Positions 1-10,560 of a DNA stretch of 64,000 nt are shown here, in pieces; position 1 is the stretch's first letter; each line of letters begins with the position of its first letter. Source of the DNA: Todiramphus chloris collaris (taxonomy: Eukaryota > Chordata > Aves > Coraciiformes > Alcedinidae); the NCBI GenBank assembly GCA_025345505.1, contig JANVCC010000120.1:6309285-6373284 (forward strand), read 5' to 3'. The position numbers and the translations under genes were made by a program. The notes beneath the pieces are model-generated. The model ran no database searches, had not been told where the DNA came from, and saw only the letters and a program-made list of their open reading frames with translations.

Positions 1-652
1 CCCTTACCTTGTATTTACAAACACCCTTACCTTGTATTTACAAACACTGACATACTCATTACAAATATTTCATGCCCTTGTCCTGTTTACAGACTGGGAT
101 ACTGATTTTAGTCACTCCCCTAAGAAGTTCACACAAAAATAATTACTAGAACAACTCAGACTTAAAATCATGCCTTTCATGTGCTTAACAGGATCCGTAC
201 CACCCAGGAGCAAGGATGCTGTGTCAGCCAGCTCCGCACGCCCCCCTCGGCTGCTACTCAAGACAGGTGAATTAAATGGTTATGAATAGGCTTTAATTTG
301 CAGAACACAGATGCTAAGCACCATAGATTAATCAGAGCAATCTGTCATGTACCAAGATTGACATTGTCGCCATCACAAAGAGAGATCTGGGGACAAGATG
401 CTGAACTGGTTGAAGTCGATACCCTTTCGCAAGAGCACTGTGTGCTCCAAGTAGCTCAAGAGATGACCCTGAGCCTCCAACAGAATTTATACAAACCCAG
501 AACACAAGCAATAAAACTGGGAGTGACCACTGTGTGCATGTGTCTGAAAAAAGTATTTCAACAACTCCAGTGTCCCTGTCTGGGGTTCTGCCTTGGCAGT
601 ATTCCCATCCCACTGGGGTTTTCATGTATGCTCTCTCTTCCTTCCTCCCCAG
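1..652 (+). other. Intron of the C1orf94-like gene (partial), with a short tandem duplication
   Basis: This stretch precedes the first recognisable exon and ends in a strong splice acceptor: a long pyrimidine run (about 631-650) followed by AG at 651-652. The first 46 bases are two exact copies of a 23-bp unit (1-23 and 24-46). I see no further exon in it. Open frames across 298-960 run through the intron and are not credible as a gene. Confidence 0.6.
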
Positions 653-834
653 GGGGCTCTGTACAGCCCATGGCAGTTTTTCCAGCCACCTTACACCCCG
701 AGGCAGCAGTGCCTTGCCCCTGGTCAGCCCGGTTATCCGTACCAGCAGGTGACCCCCCTTACACCAGCCAGGACCATGCAGGATCTAGCCATGGCAGGCA
801 ACAGGATGCAGTACCCCTTTTCTCCTGGTTCCAG
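653..834 (+). CDS. C1orf94: Penultimate coding exon, C1orf94-like protein (C-terminal region)
   Basis: This 182-bp exon starts in phase 0 after the acceptor at 651-652 and ends within an arginine codon (AG|G) at the donor CCAG|GTATGG (835). It encodes about 60 residues rich in Pro, Tyr and Gln, beginning GALYSPWQFFQPPYTPRQQ and containing GYPYQQVTP, then AMAGNRMQYPF. No folded domain, signal peptide or membrane segment is visible; the composition suggests disorder. From memory, the C-terminus of human C1orf94 has the same order of short motifs (YPY-Q-TP, then MAG--QY-FP, then GG), and its tail also carries a Q-G-L-Y motif like the one formed here at the exon start. Human C1orf94 is of unknown molecular function and mainly testis-expressed, as far as I recall. 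Upstream exons lie outside the window. The exon itself is well supported; the gene name is an inference. The alternative is another rapidly evolving Pro/Gln-rich protein. Confidence 0.65.
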
Positions 835-1488
835 GTATGGCCATGCAGATACACACTCTGGTTCTTGCAGCACTTCAGGGAAGCTTTTTTAGTTGCTGTA
901 AACCTGCACAGAACTAAAGATTTAATCAGCACTTGGATTTCCCTGTTACATTCTGACTGAATTCCAGAGCTGAACAAAGGACATGATTTACTTTAAGACC
1001 TAAATTCTAAAGTCATCGTGATACAAACCCCAAGTAATTCGTTTTGGGTGAAGGTGAACCCCTGTGCTACAGGAGATGCCACCTACAGCTTCCAATCAGT
1101 ATTAGAGATGAAAAATATAAACACACTAACTGAACGAAAAGGAAGTGCTTCAACATAATAGAAACCAAAATATTTTGGCATTGTCAGAAAGAAATGAAAG
1201 GATTGGTTTTGATACCTTTTCATAAAAACTGTAATTAAAAAATCAACATATTCCAAGGGTCTGGTAATCTGCAGAGATTCAAGTTCCACAGACATTCTCT
1301 TCAGTGCTTATGGGATAGACAGGAACAGCACATACCTCCCTTCTAATTCACCTTCCTAGAAACCATATTCCACATTCAAACAAGCAGATAAATGCTTCAA
1401 AGAGCTCCATTATTAGGCAGAAAGAGAAATACTTGGAAAGTAGCATGCAATCCCCTGATACTTCACTACATTTCTTTTTCTGTTTCAG
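835..1488 (+). other. Last intron of the C1orf94-like gene
   Basis: A 654-bp GT-AG intron. The donor is CCAG|GTATGG and the acceptor is TTTCTTTTTCTGTTTCAG ending at 1488, a textbook pyrimidine tract. It splits an arginine codon (AG|G), so the frames on both sides agree. The interior shows no other feature. Confidence 0.65.
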
Positions 1489-1564
1489 GTTTAATTCCAG
1501 ACCTGGAGGAGCCGTGGCAACCAACCTGAACTGCCTTTCCAGTGAGAGCTGTGCAAAATTTTAA
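1489..1564 (+). CDS. C1orf94: Terminal coding segment with stop codon, C1orf94-like protein
   Basis: After the acceptor at 1487-1488 the reading frame continues for 24 residues (FNSRPGGAVATN, then a Ser/Cys-containing tail ending in CAKF) and stops at TAA, 1562-1564. The Phe-x-Ser-x-x-Gly-Gly spacing resembles what I remember of the human C1orf94 C-terminus, but the last 15 or so residues do not. The frame joins the previous exon without a break. The tail is therefore either fast-evolving or lineage-specific. Confidence 0.62.
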
Positions 1565-1808
1565 GTGAACCCAGTTTTTCTACCCTAGTGTTCACAAAAT
1601 ACCTGCTCTTTATCTATTATAAGTCAGAGGATCCTATAAGGATTTCTTGTCTTCCCCAAAGTGAACGTTTCCATCTAGAATAACCCCCTATGATTTATAT
1701 GGTAAGAGACAGCAACAAGACAACTCATCTGAAATTTGGGGGGATGACAGAAGTAGAAGGGGCTTTTTTGTTTTGGAAGACAAATAAAAATGTTTTATTT
1801 ATAACAAA
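1565..1808 (+). other. 3' UTR and polyadenylation region of the C1orf94-like gene
   Basis: The 3' UTR runs from the stop codon to a probable cleavage site near 1800-1810. The canonical AATAAA is at 1783-1788 and is followed by a T-rich stretch (TGTTTTATTT, 1791-1800) that can act as the downstream element. The exact cleavage position is not visible. Confidence 0.6.
1783..1788 (+). terminator. Polyadenylation signal AATAAA
   Basis: A canonical hexamer about 220 bp after the stop codon, followed by a T-rich region. Many other AATAAA words occur in the window; this one is chosen because it follows a real terminal exon. Confidence 0.6.
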
Positions 1809-4084
1809 TGCCTGAGCTGCTTAGGATTGAGTGTCGGTGCAGTGAAGATGGTTGTTAGAAGAGAGCCTTGTCCCCAGATTTCAGAGGTAGTAACTTCAGT
1901 TGTGTTCATCCCAAGCGAGGTTAACAGAAATAGATGTAGTAGCTGGGTGGTGCAGCTCAGCTCCACGCATGACATGTTCCTGTCTTAACGCCTCAAACTC
2001 TAATGCTAATCCATGTGGTAATCTGAGTTTTACTATTAAAGAAGATCAAGCCACAAAGCTTGTATGGAGAATCCTGTTTAACTAGATTCCCTTGGTTATT
2101 TAACTCTGGAGACTCAAGGCTCTAACTTTTGACAGCGAGCCTTAGCCTCTGGAATAGTGTCTGCTTCCCCCGAGACTGCCCGGTTCCCAGGAAGCCAGAG
2201 CAGCAAGGCTTCCCCCAGACAGGGAGCTGCTGGGACCATCTGCCTGCCACATCTCAGCCACGCTTTGCTGGGACAGAAGCAGAGCAGCGGTTCGATGAGA
2301 TTCTACAGCCTGCAGGGTAGACGTCAGAACACATTACCACACGAGCCTCTCCCAGCGTTAAACCCGCCAAGATGGGCTCAGTCACAGAGACCTGACAGCC
2401 TGCAATCATCCAGCCTTATACCCAGTCGTATGCAAGTCAGTCTGCTCTTAAATTCAAGAAGACATATTTAGACTTGGCTTAAGAAGGATATTGCACCCAT
2501 ACAAGTCAAGATGTGACATTAACTCTTCACACTGCATAACAGAAGCCTGGGTATTTCAGCAATCCTCACAGGTCCTAGGACATGCAGAAGACCATTCACT
2601 GCTGGAGGAGCTGGTGAGACCCCATCTGCTTCACCTCTGTGGGCAGTCACACTTGGTAAGAGGACAGGCTTCAGAAGTGGCCCATAATTAAACAAGAGCA
2701 TCCTTCCATTCACTGAGCTTCAGACTTGGCCCCAGACATACGAACATCACTTTTTTTTCCTCTCCTCCCATCACATAAAACTCATCTTGTAATTATAAAA
2801 CATTTGGCTTTTCCTTCCCTTTAATGCTATTTAATGTAAATAGTACTGCTTAGTCATGTAGACTTAACTGAAGCTAGTAGAGAATTCACGTACAGTAAAT
2901 TTACTCTTGCAAGGTTGATAAACAATCCTACAGTGCTCCTTCCGGTGACATTCTGCACACTGTAACTAGTTTAATCTCCACCATTCCTCTCTCCACATGG
3001 CATCAACATCTATTTTGGGTTACCCAGATGGCCGAGGTGATCTAGGACAATTTGTAATAAATTCATGCTTTGGCAAGATGTGCCCACCAGCCCTTTTTTC
3101 TCCACATACCACCGCAGGCCAAAATTTCAACCAAGATAAATTAGGCAAGCAATTAGGAACCTCTCGTGTTTCCACAAGCGTCAACATTCTTCACTCGACT
3201 GCGGGTGAGGTGACAGGTTGAAAACATAACACGAGCTGAAAGACTGTTAAAGTAATAGCAAGGCAGCCAGAAGAAATCAAACCTGAAGCCCAGATATGGC
3301 TTCCAAACTCCCACCAGTGCCAGCAGCAGTGATCTTACAGTTCCAGTGCACCTCAGGACCAGAAGGGGGGATACCAGCAGGGACCCCCCCATCACTTGCC
3401 CACCACTGTGTGTGTTAGTGACAGGTAACCAGAGCCAGCCAGACCACGACTGTACCGCAGCTCAGGCTAGAGACACATCAGGGAACTGAAAGCCAGCCAA
3501 GCTGCAAAACCACGCTGCCTCCAGGGTCCTGGGAGGAGGGAGGCCAAGGGCAAATTAAGGCACAAGAGCTCTAGCCACAGCTGCACCCCTCGGTGACACT
3601 ACCATGCTAAGGCAGGATCATGGGGGGTTTCCACCCAAAATGCTTGCCCTCTTTGGAGCGCAGGATCCAGACACCGAACAGAGATGCTCGTCAATATTTT
3701 TCTTTCATCCCCATTATTCAACACACGGCTTTGGGCCCCATATATTCACACACACTGCCTCGAGCATCGCCCTTCCTGCAACTCCCTTCCAGTGCATCCC
3801 ATTGCTCCTTGATGCACATGCAGCTCCCCGGTCAAATCCATATTTATTTCGTAACTCAGCCCTGTGTCTTTCTGAAACACACTCTCCATATCCTCTATTA
3901 TGTGTTGCTGGCTTCCTTTCAAAAAGAATTTTACGGAACAAAATAATTATTTACTTATATTTTTCAGAAGTTCAAACTTGGATCAGAGTTTGCTTTGGCT
4001 AAAGTCAGATACATTCTGCCCCTGTATATTCCCATTTTCTTTAAGTAGAAGAGAAGCTTGGATTTTGGTTTTTTTCTGTTAAAT
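1809..4084. other. Intergenic, nothing recognised
   Basis: This is the region downstream of the gene, with mixed composition and A above T on the plus strand. Short open frames (for example 2157-2471 and 3604-4002) have no recognisable motif, no plausible start context and overlap frames on both strands, so I treat them as chance. No repeat family was recognised. Confidence 0.5.
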
Positions 4085-4330
4085 CCACTGGCTGTTTTTC
4101 TCCAATATTCCTAATGCAATTAGCATAACAAGATAAAGGAATCATCAAGCCCTTTTCCATTTTTCTTCCTTTATAAAAGGACTGATGACAAACTGGGAAT
4201 CAGAATCTGTATTGAATTACATTTGCCACAAAAGAGTTCATTAAGTAATAGTACATAATAAAAATCGTCTGTCGACTTGAAGGATAGACCAAATCCACTT
4301 AGCGAAACAGCTGGTTATTTTCTAGAGCAC
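4085..4330. promoter_or_regulatory. Candidate conserved non-coding block (AT-rich)
   Basis: An AT-rich block with homeodomain-type words such as GCAATTAGCATAA (from 4116) and GATAA, bounded by more GC-rich sequence. This is the texture of deeply conserved enhancer elements near developmental genes. Conservation is not tested and the function is inferred only from composition. Confidence 0.25.
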
Positions 4331-6360
4331 TCTATAGCTCATAAACGGTCAATAAGAGCAAGGAGAAAGCCCAAGACAAAAGGCAACAAGGAAGAGCTCA
4401 GATATTAGCACGCTAAGCCACGGTTTCAAGGCTCTTGTCTTCTGCAGTCAGATCATGACTAAGACTTTGTCCATGGCACCCCGACTTCTCCCCCATTATA
4501 GTGGTGGCAACAGATCTATAAATGGGGAAAAGCATTATAAGGCTAAGGATCTGACAGAGCTTGAGATGCTTCAACAGCTGGAGTATGATCAGGGGACCCA
4601 AATCTCTAGCTCACTCTAACCCATGCAATGGTTCATGGTGATGGGAGCAGGGCTGGGTTTCCTGCCCCAGCTCCCACGCAGAAGGCTGAAGCTGCATGAC
4701 CACATCCTACTGGAGAAGGATCATTGCTCCCAGCCTCCCCAGCCAGGAACAACAAACAAAGGGGCTTCTGACTTGCAAATTGTGCTCTCGGCAGCAACTC
4801 TGAGAAGAGAAAGCAGAAGGATGAAGTGCTGCTCCTTTACCCCCACCAAGTCGTATTGGCTCTCGACAGAACATTTACATCCCCTTCACATTCAGCTCAC
4901 TCACTGAATAACCCAAAGCCACGCACACCATCTGCACTGCTTTGGCTCGGGGGATTTGTTCCAAGACCCTTGAAGCCCCAGAACATACCACTTCGAGTAA
5001 GGCTACAAGCAACATTCCATGCCACGGAGACTGTGTCAGCCGGGACGCGGCATTGCCACGGACCTGCAGTGCCCTTCTCGCCTGTGTTTGACACAACAGT
5101 CTCCAAAGCAACCCTTCACAGAAAGGGGCACTTTCATTTTCATCTTGACTCCTCACCATTTATGGATGTATTACAAGACACATTCCTGCTGCTCCTATTC
5201 TTGCACATATCTATGAAACCCTTCGGCAGCAGGTTGATACGGGGCTGCAATGAAGCCTGAGGAGAACAGCTGTAGAAGCTCTACTGTGGACTACACTCAA
5301 CTGCACACTAGATCCTCCTCAGGCAATCAACCAACCAAAACTAAAAGCAAAGCTGGTTATGAAGATTAAAAATAATCCATTATGCTGTTCTGTGTTTGAG
5401 AATCTCACACTAACACCGTCCAGGTCAAGCACGATGGTGGCCATGGTGGAGCCAGCCCCTGCACCTCTGATCCAGACAGAACTACAATGAGCTTGGAGAT
5501 GCCCCCACCATGCCAAACTCCTACCTCTTAGCTGAGCATGCTCAGCTTCCCCTCCTTCCTTTTCTTTAACCCCTGTCTCCTCAGAAGTGTTTTCCAATAG
5601 GGTGAGCTTACCCAGCTTCCTTCAGAAACCTGAAGACTCTTGTTCAGGTTCTCTTGGTCTCAGTTACTCACCGATGGGAAGACAGCGAAAATGGAAACCT
5701 CGTGTCGGGGGTTGTAAGAAGTTCTAGTCTCGTGTCCTACTGTATTATACATAATCCCATCCAAACAACTCACCTCTTCTGCCCTCTGTCATCTTCTCAC
5801 TGTAAAGGGGGAAGTAACCTGGCTCTGCAGTTTATATTACTTTACAAAACCTCTACCATGAAGGTTTGTTTACACACACAATAACAATTACCATTGATTT
5901 ACAGTATGCAAACCCACACACTCCAGCGCTCACATCCCCTGGAACTGCTGTGTTCATCACCTGCCAGGAGCCATTGCAGCTACTGGCTTTAGACACAAGA
6001 GTTCCCCCTCTCAAACACGCCTTTGTGTTGTCCTGCTGATCAGACCTGCACAACCTGGGTAAAGGCACATCCCCCTCTCCTGGGTGAAGATGCCACCCTT
6101 GCTGCCCCAGCAATGGAACAGCAGGAAGGCACAATGGTGCAACAAGGCGTTCGCAGGAGCTGCAGGCACCCAGCATCGCAGCGCTGTTCCGGAGACAAAG
6201 CCACCTTCAGCTGCAGGCAGGGAGGAGTGTTTCTCTCCCTTTCCTCTAGAAGTCTCTCACAGCTTGTGTTGCTACCACTGCAATCTCTCCAAAGCCTTTT
6301 AGTCCAACTCCCCAAAACAAACTTGTGCAAAATTAGCTTGCATGGTCCCCAAGTCCATTA
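4331..6360. other. Intergenic, nothing recognised
   Basis: Mixed sequence with C exceeding G on the plus strand. It holds only short overlapping frames such as 4826-5260 and 6023-6361, which show no motif or codon pattern that I can defend. No repeat was recognised. Confidence 0.45.
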
Positions 6361-6670
6361 AACTTAAGATAATGTGGGAAGGGGGGATTGATTGAACAGC
6401 TATTAATCAAAGGATGGGGTTTATTCTTGTGATGTCACAAAGTGCAGAAATAAAGCTCAAGCAGTTTATTAAATTAGAGGAATGCCAAGAAGAATAGATA
6501 GCTTTAATAACACTTTTTTGCCTATCTGTTATATTTTATATTTAGCTTACAGATGAGTATTAAAAAGTTTTCTACCATATAAAATTGCCATTTAAAAAGA
6601 GAAAAAAAGCTAAAATAGATTTTGGCACTGATAGAGAACACAATTATTCTAAGCTAAAAAGTTTATTCTT
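6361..6670. promoter_or_regulatory. Candidate conserved non-coding block (AT-rich)
   Basis: The block contains TATTAATCAAAGG (6401 onward, homeodomain plus TCF-like), a CRE-like TGATGTCAC (6430-6438), TTTATTAAATTAG and a long AT run to about 6600. It stands out against the C-rich sequence on both sides. Regulatory function is inferred only from composition. Confidence 0.28.
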
Positions 6671-7655
6671 TTGCTAGCATGTGAGATTAGTGAAGCTCAA
6701 ATCCTACCAGAAAGGAATTGTTCCAAGATCACACACGGTCCCCGAGTTTTAAGAACCACCAAACACACGGGTGTCACAGCCCCAGGCCCACCAAAATCCG
6801 ACACTACCTGTTTTGTTATTCTCCTACCATCCTGCTTCCCCTCAATCTCCAGGGCTTGTCTGTGATTCAGCACAAGCACACCCATCCCAGCTCTTGCAAA
6901 CTGAGTCACGTTATCCGGATGGAAGGTTTCCAAAGAAAATGCCCAAATAGTGTTGATGAACTCAATTTCTTTTCTCTGGGAACAGGACTCGCAAGAACAC
7001 TACCAGGGACACTGTGCTGTGACTCAAGATGTGGTATGCCCAGCATAAGCAAACATGAAATTCTGAACCCAGAATTCTGAACTTCAGAATTCTGAAGCCA
7101 GTTGCCAGCCCAGTCTCAGCAGTGCTGTGTTACCCTCCAAACACTGCCTGGCGCAGACAGACCCTGCAGAGTACTCTGTACTGTTAGCATCTCTTCGGGG
7201 GGAGCAGACTACGTGAAGCCTGTGTTTACCAATCTGACCAACTGCACGAGAGGGGTGGGTCTGTGCTGCTTGAGGGGTAAATCCATCCGACAGAACGCTA
7301 GGGTGAGGGATAGCCCAAGGTTAGGAGGAGCCATCCTCAGGAACGCATCCAACATGCTGGTATGCAAATTTAATCTCCTTTTCATATTCACCTCTCAGAA
7401 ACATGCCCCTGTTAATCTCTCACAGATGCTGCTGCAAAAGCAGGGCTCCTCAGAAGTGAAGTGTCTTATTGAACATGCACTCCTCTCTCACCTCTGAGAG
7501 CAGATCTTGTCTCCTGGGATGAGGGAAGTACCCAGCTGAGGAAGTGAAGAGCAGAAAGCAGCGTATATACGTTTTAATGTTTCACACTGTGCCTTCCAGT
7601 TCCTTCTGGCGTGGCCCACAGAGCACTCTGCTTTCCCATGCAGACATACACAAAG
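6671..7655. other. Intergenic; C-rich plus strand, short EcoRI-like repeat
   Basis: No gene was recognised. At 7057-7099 three imperfect copies of a ~14-bp unit with core ATTCTGAA (two contain AGAATTCTGAA) follow each other. The interval 6721-6840 shows an unusually strong strand bias (hand count 45 C against 17 G). Confidence 0.45.
7057..7099. repeat. Short tandem repeat, ~14-bp unit, three copies
   Basis: Three successive units share ATTCTGAA; the second and third contain AGAATTCTGAA. This is a local slippage product with no evident function. Confidence 0.6.
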
Positions 7656-7740
7656 AACATGAGGCTAGAAGGAAACTATGAAGGTCACTTAGTCCATCTC
7701 CTACCCTAAGGCAGGATCAACATTACACAAAACATCTGCC
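7656..7740 (-). mobile_element. CR1 LINE remnant, 3' region, reverse orientation
   Basis: The order of words GGTCACTTAGTCCATC, then TAAGGCAGGATCAACAT, then ACATCTGCCTAG resembles the reverse complement of the 3' part of old amniote CR1 elements (GGTCATCTAGTCC, then GGCAGGATCAA, then CCATCCCTGACAGG). It is diverged and the ends are unclear. The element is minus-oriented because the plus strand shows the antisense form. Confidence 0.5.
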
Positions 7741-9340
7741 TAGATGATGCATATATGGTTGACATAGGTAGAGCTGATCTTGCCTTGGGCAAAGAGATTG
7801 ACTACATGGTTTATCACACATATAAGTTATTCATGGTTACATGGCATGTCTTCTTAAAAAAGAGACCAACTGTTCAAAGCATCCCTTTGCACTCACTGCC
7901 AACACACCTTGTCCCTACTCGCTATTAAAGACCAACTTCCACCTTGCCAGTGCAATTTCCCCCGTAGGTCCCGCAACCTGTCTGTGGAGCCGATCATGAA
8001 ACCAGGTACCTGTTCCTCCCCAAGAGGCTGCAGTCAACTGCGGAACACTGCCTTGTTTGCTTCTTTAATTACAACAAGCCCGCAGAATTTTCTTAAAGAC
8101 AAATCAGTTCAGGCTTAACGGTTGAGTGGTTTGTTCACTTACTCCCTGTAGTAGCGACAGTCGGTTTCCAGTTCCAGCCCTACTTCTCACACAGAACTTG
8201 GCGCTACCAGTGCAACTCCAGCTCGCTCGTTTGCTCCAGCTCATTTGTTCAAACCGAAACAGCTCAGTTTTAGTTGAAAGCTTACTACCAGCTTCACTTC
8301 CAAACTCCTGGCCCATAAAGAAAGATTCTGATGCCAGTTTAAGTTAATGAGAAACTGTCAGAAGTTTATTGCCACCTGGTTATAAAGAACCTGACGCAGA
8401 CTCAGAGGGAAAGGAGCGTTTTTAACCCTGGTCACTTAGGCACGCCGGATCTCTGCGCATCTTCAGAGCCTGGCAGAGCTCAGGGATGGGGAAGCACGCT
8501 GCAGTTCTCCCGAGTTTGTTCTGGCAGCGACTGCTACCTCGCTCTCCTCAAGCTGGCAAAGCGTCTTTGTCACAAAGACTTTTCCACGCCTTCAGCCAGC
8601 GCACGAGGCCAACTCAAACCCGCAGCTCTGCGCAGCGGCACAGACCCTTTTGGCCCCTCTCTGCCCTTCCAGGTTCCACCCACAGCTCTTTAGCTAGAGA
8701 CGGTTCAGTTCCGACTGCTCGCGCACGGGTTTACTCCAGCAGCTCGCTAACACCCGTCAGTCCAACACGTTGTAAACAGATTGCAGCAGACGGCATCGCA
8801 CCTTGGGCAGCAGGAGCAGGCTGAAGGGCTGCCTGCCTCAGCCTCTCCCCCAGCTCATCCCACCACCCCGCTCAGTACAGGATCCACCCCATACCTCCCC
8901 TGCTCTTCGACTGACAAACAAAATGCTGGAGCCACACGTGATTTAAAACAGACTGGCTCAGACTACTGAGTCTTAATGTACACACGCACCAGGCGAGTTC
9001 TGATTTTACAGCACAGCACGGGTAGGCACAAGCCTCGAGAAGGAAAAACGCTTCCCAGACGGTGTGACATCACTGCAGGGGATGGAGTAACCACACATCA
9101 GCTGCTCCTACCACTGCAGCTCCGCGAAGGCTTTTCAGCGTTTTGTACCATTTGTTACCCATTTGTTTCTCAGTGGGCTTGTTCTGAGACTCGTTTGTAT
9201 GCACTTAAAAACTGGGATCCATGGGGTGGGTGTGTACAGTCACTTCACCTTAGTAAGGTATCTGGAGTATTCAACAAGTCACTGATAAACACCCACTTGC
9301 TGCTGCGCCTGTGCTTCTCCATTTGTACACCACTGAATTA
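7741..9340. other. Intergenic, nothing recognised; moderately CpG-containing 8.4-8.8 kb
   Basis: From about 8400 to 8800 the sequence is GC-rich with scattered CpG, but not dense enough to call an island. Frames at 8486-8824 and 8976-9341 show no known motif. Nothing else was recognised. Confidence 0.4.
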
Positions 9341-9543
9341 ATCTTATTAGGAAGTATAATATTCGGAGCATTTATTCCTTACTTCCTTTCATTTGTATAA
9401 ATATGTTGCTCTGCCACATTCTCTAATTGCTTAACATCTGTTAGAAGGAAGAGAAAATAAACACATTATGGCAAGAACAAACTGTAATACCCTTTTAAAA
9501 AGTGCCAACGTGGAGATGTCAGTGGGCTGAGAACACCAAAGAC
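9341..9543. other. AT-rich stretch leading into a poly-A tract
   Basis: AT-rich sequence containing AATAAA near 9457, followed about 85 bp later by a pure A tract. It could be the 3' end of a retroposed transcript, but I recognise no parent gene. Confidence 0.3.
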
Positions 9544-9568
9544 AAAAAAAAAAAAAAAAAAAAAAAAA
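9544..9568 (+). repeat. Poly-A tract, 25 bases
   Basis: An uninterrupted run of 25 A, the longest homopolymer in the window. It is either a simple mononucleotide repeat or the tail of a retroposed copy. Confidence 0.9.
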
Positions 9569-9570
9569 GG

Positions 9571-10289
9571 AAGAAGTCATCCACTCCGGAGTGAGGCTAA
9601 GGCTTGGTAATCAAGATTCCCCACTAAGACAGTGGAGTTCACTGGGTTCAGTTTTTAGATTGAAGTGTTAATTTACTAAAAGCAGCGCTCGGCCAAACCC
9701 TAGTACATAGCAGCACAGGAAAGAAAGATCTCTGCTCAGGCACGGCTAGCAGATCCTGACACTGATTCAGCTCTCTGCAAACACGGGACCTGCTCGGGTC
9801 CCTGTGCCAGAACCCATTTAACTGGAACGTTTATGGGGATGCAGCCAGTTTAGGACCAGCTGAGGACACTGGTTTCATGTACTGCCACTAAAGCCCCCCT
9901 CAACTCACGGTGACTTTGAATAGCATTTACATCATACCAAAAAAAACAGGGACAAGAGAAACAAAACCCCGAGTGTTAGGACACCCTAATTTCAGGTTGA
10001 GAGCAGCTCTGGTCTGCAGTTCACAGGCTTGCTGAAAAATAACTTACTAGTGAACCCACTTAACACAGATCCAGCTTATACTAGTAAATAGAAATCACAA
10101 CAGCTGCATAGATAACTGCTAGAAGGAACAGAATAAAGTGTCATAATTCATTTGATTTTGCCTGCTGCAGAAGCGCTGCTACAATCATCCCTTCTCTCCA
10201 GCCTGTATTTTACTTCCTGTTTAAAAGAGAAAAACAAACCCTAATTTTATCTAAAATACTGTGAAGTCCCAAGGTGTAATCTGAACCTG
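9571..10289. other. Intergenic, nothing recognised
   Basis: No coding frame longer than 60 residues and no repeat that I recognise. Confidence 0.45.
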
Positions 10290-10560
10290 CTGCACACTGC
10301 CTGCACATTTCAATGTCATTCTGGAGCTGACAATGCAGTTAGGCTTTATTGTGCGACTCCACGAATGACTATTAACCACCGGCACCGAGCCCTGGAAATA
10401 GCATTTCATTTTTGGGAGCTTTTTCTTTTAAATTACTTCTCTGCTACTGCCATTCTTTGCTGCACTCTCTGAAACACGCCAGTTACCAACGGGGGACTAA
10501 ACTGTGTGCAAATTAAGTGTTTATTGACTTCGGTATTTTCCCCTCCGTATTTTGTAAACT
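10290..10560. promoter_or_regulatory. Candidate conserved non-coding block
   Basis: It contains GGCTTTATTGTGCGAC, GACTATTAACCACCGG, GCAAATTAAGTGTTTATTG and preserved CpGs inside otherwise AT-leaning sequence. Retained CpG in a non-coding AT-rich setting is typical of constrained elements. Inference only. Confidence 0.27.

Noticed and set aside
298..960. 220-codon frame over the first real exon
   Set aside because: It reads the exon in another frame and runs through clear intron signals on both sides; the frame that joins the terminal exon is a different one.
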